Origin: Spirochaetaceae bacterium
GTDB lineage: Bacteria > Spirochaetota > Spirochaetia > Treponematales > Treponemataceae
NCBI GenBank assembly: GCA_017646305.1
Contig: JAGCMR010000006.1
Coordinates: 1-6,999, forward strand
Length of the DNA stretch: 6,999 bases
Direction of reading: 5' to 3'
Shown one piece after another: positions 6,213 to 6,999 of this stretch. The translations under genes and the position numbers were made by a program. Within the stretch, counting starts at the first letter, position 1; every line of letters begins with the position of its first letter. The notes beneath the pieces are model-generated. The model was not told the DNA's origin, did no database searches, and saw only the letters and a list, made by a program, of their open reading frames with translations.

Positions 6213-6242
6213 TTGTCACACAAGCTAATAATATAGTAAATT
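6213..6242 (+). promoter_or_regulatory. Weak candidate promoter of secA
   Basis: TTGTCA (6213-6218, five of six -35 bases) is followed after 18 nt by TAAATT (6237-6242, four of six -10 bases). It would place the transcription start at about 6249, the secA ATG itself. A second possibility is TTTACA (6170-6175) with an 18-nt spacer to CATATT (6194-6199). The region is very AT-rich, so chance matches are likely and neither is firm. Confidence 0.25.
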
Positions 6243-6248
6243 ATAGAT

Positions 6249-6999
6249 ATGCTTGATTCAGTATTGACCTTTTTCTTTGGTTCCAAGAGGGACCGAGATG
6301 TAAAACAGCTTTTACCTATTGTTGAACAGATAAACAACAAGGAATCTTGGGCTCAGGGATTGAGTGCCGAAGAATTTCCCCAGCAGACCCAAAAATTCAA
6401 GGAACGATTGGCCAATGGAGAAACCTTGGATGCCATTCTACCAGAAGCCTTTGCCCTAGCACGAGAAGCTGCCAACCGTGTATTGGGAGAGCGAGCCTAT
6501 GACGTGCAGCTGATGGGTTCCATTGTGCTGAATTCTGGCCGCATTGTTGAAATGAAAACTGGTGAGGGAAAAACCCTTATGTCTGTGGCAGCCGCCTACC
6601 TCAACAGCTTAACTGGCCGTGGTGTCCACGTGGTAACAGTAAACGACTACCTAGCCCAGCGTGACGCCGACTGGATGCGGCCAGTGTACACCTATCTTGG
6701 TGTTACCGTTGGCTCCATTGTTTCTGGTATGGACAATAATGCCAGAAAAATTTCTTATAACTGTGATATTACCTACGGTACTAACAACGAGCTGGGCTTT
6801 GACTACCTGCGAGACAACATGCAGATTGATTCCAGCCAGAAGGTACAACGTGACTTTGCCTTCTGTATTGTGGACGAAATTGACTCCATCTTAATCGATG
6901 AAGCTCGAACCCCATTGATTATCTCCGGTGCAGGAGAGGATGACACCTTTAAGTTCCACGAGGTGGACAAGCATGTTCGCCAGCTTACAGAGGTAGAAA
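6249..6999 (+). CDS. secA: Preprotein translocase motor ATPase SecA (partial, C-terminus beyond right edge)
   Basis: The first 250 residues of SecA, the cytosolic ATPase that drives unfolded preproteins through the SecYEG channel; the full protein is usually 840-950 aa, so about a quarter is shown. The N-terminal [17 protein letters not shown] is a SecA lipid/SecY-contact segment. Walker A MKTGEGKT is at 102-109 with K108 and T109, followed by [13 protein letters not shown] (128-140), [15 protein letters not shown] (176-190), and Walker [18 protein letters not shown] (207-223) with D209 and E210. [14 protein letters not shown] and ARTPLIISG are highly conserved in the family. The preprotein cross-linking domain begins near residue 225. 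The ATG at 6249 matches the expected start, but there is no Shine-Dalgarno: the upstream bases are AT-rich. The gene is divergent from the leftward genes, and the frame has no stop before the edge. Confidence 0.98.
   Translation, partial: MLDSVLTFFFGSKRDRDVKQLLPIVEQINNKESWAQGLSAEEFPQQTQKFKERLANGETLDAILPEAFALAREAANRVLGERAYDVQLMGSIVLNSGRIVEMKTGEGKTLMSVAAAYLNSLTGRGVHVVTVNDYLAQRDADWMRPVYTYLGVTVGSIVSGMDNNARKISYNCDITYGTNNELGFDYLRDNMQIDSSQKVQRDFAFCIVDEIDSILIDEARTPLIISGAGEDDTFKFHEVDKHVRQLTEVE

Noticed and set aside
6651..6894. Open frames on both strands inside secA
   Set aside because: The secA frame reads through with intact Walker motifs; these are shadows.

Overview
The window looks like a piece of a spirochaete chromosome, most likely from Treponema or a close relative. 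The main reason is the N-terminal quarter of SecA at the right edge, which reads like treponemal SecA from its [13 protein letters not shown] start through the MKTGEGKT Walker A site. Supporting signs are lipoproteins with loose lipoboxes and several tightly packed hypothetical genes of a spirochaetal kind. Genus and species cannot be fixed from this sequence alone. Coding density is very high; the only sizeable gene-free stretch is about 156 bp, between the divergent secA and 74-aa genes. I see no tRNA, rRNA, CRISPR array, insertion sequence or phage gene.

Layout, right to left. secA (partial) runs rightward off the window from 6249. Leftward from 6092 lie nine genes on the minus strand: a 74-aa unknown protein (6092-5868); a large lipoprotein, probably beta-rich (5776-4535); a bitopic membrane protein (4532-3969); a small four-helix membrane protein (3956-3495); a MutT-type Nudix hydrolase (3491-3084); a small lipoprotein with an SH3-like domain (3084-2647); dUTPase (2637-2203); and two LptF/LptG-family permeases, the second running off the left edge (2194-1055 and 1058 to the edge). 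From the large lipoprotein down to lptG, every junction is a 1-4 nt overlap or a gap of at most 12 nt, so this is very probably one long transcript. A promoter-like TTGACA-17-TATTCT lies just before it, at 5811-5783. The two genes that touch the window edges (lptG and secA) were read by direct translation.

The operon mixes two themes. One is cell-envelope assembly: two lipoproteins, two small unrecognised membrane proteins and an LptF/LptG pair that would extract lipid from the inner membrane. The other is nucleotide-pool cleaning: dUTPase removes dUTP and the Nudix enzyme probably removes oxidised nucleotides. The four envelope genes without a clear function, linked to the Lpt pair, are the most interesting part of the window. 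The two lipoproteins share the same short motif right after the lipidated cysteine (C-x4-GII-x-L), which suggests a common localisation or partner.
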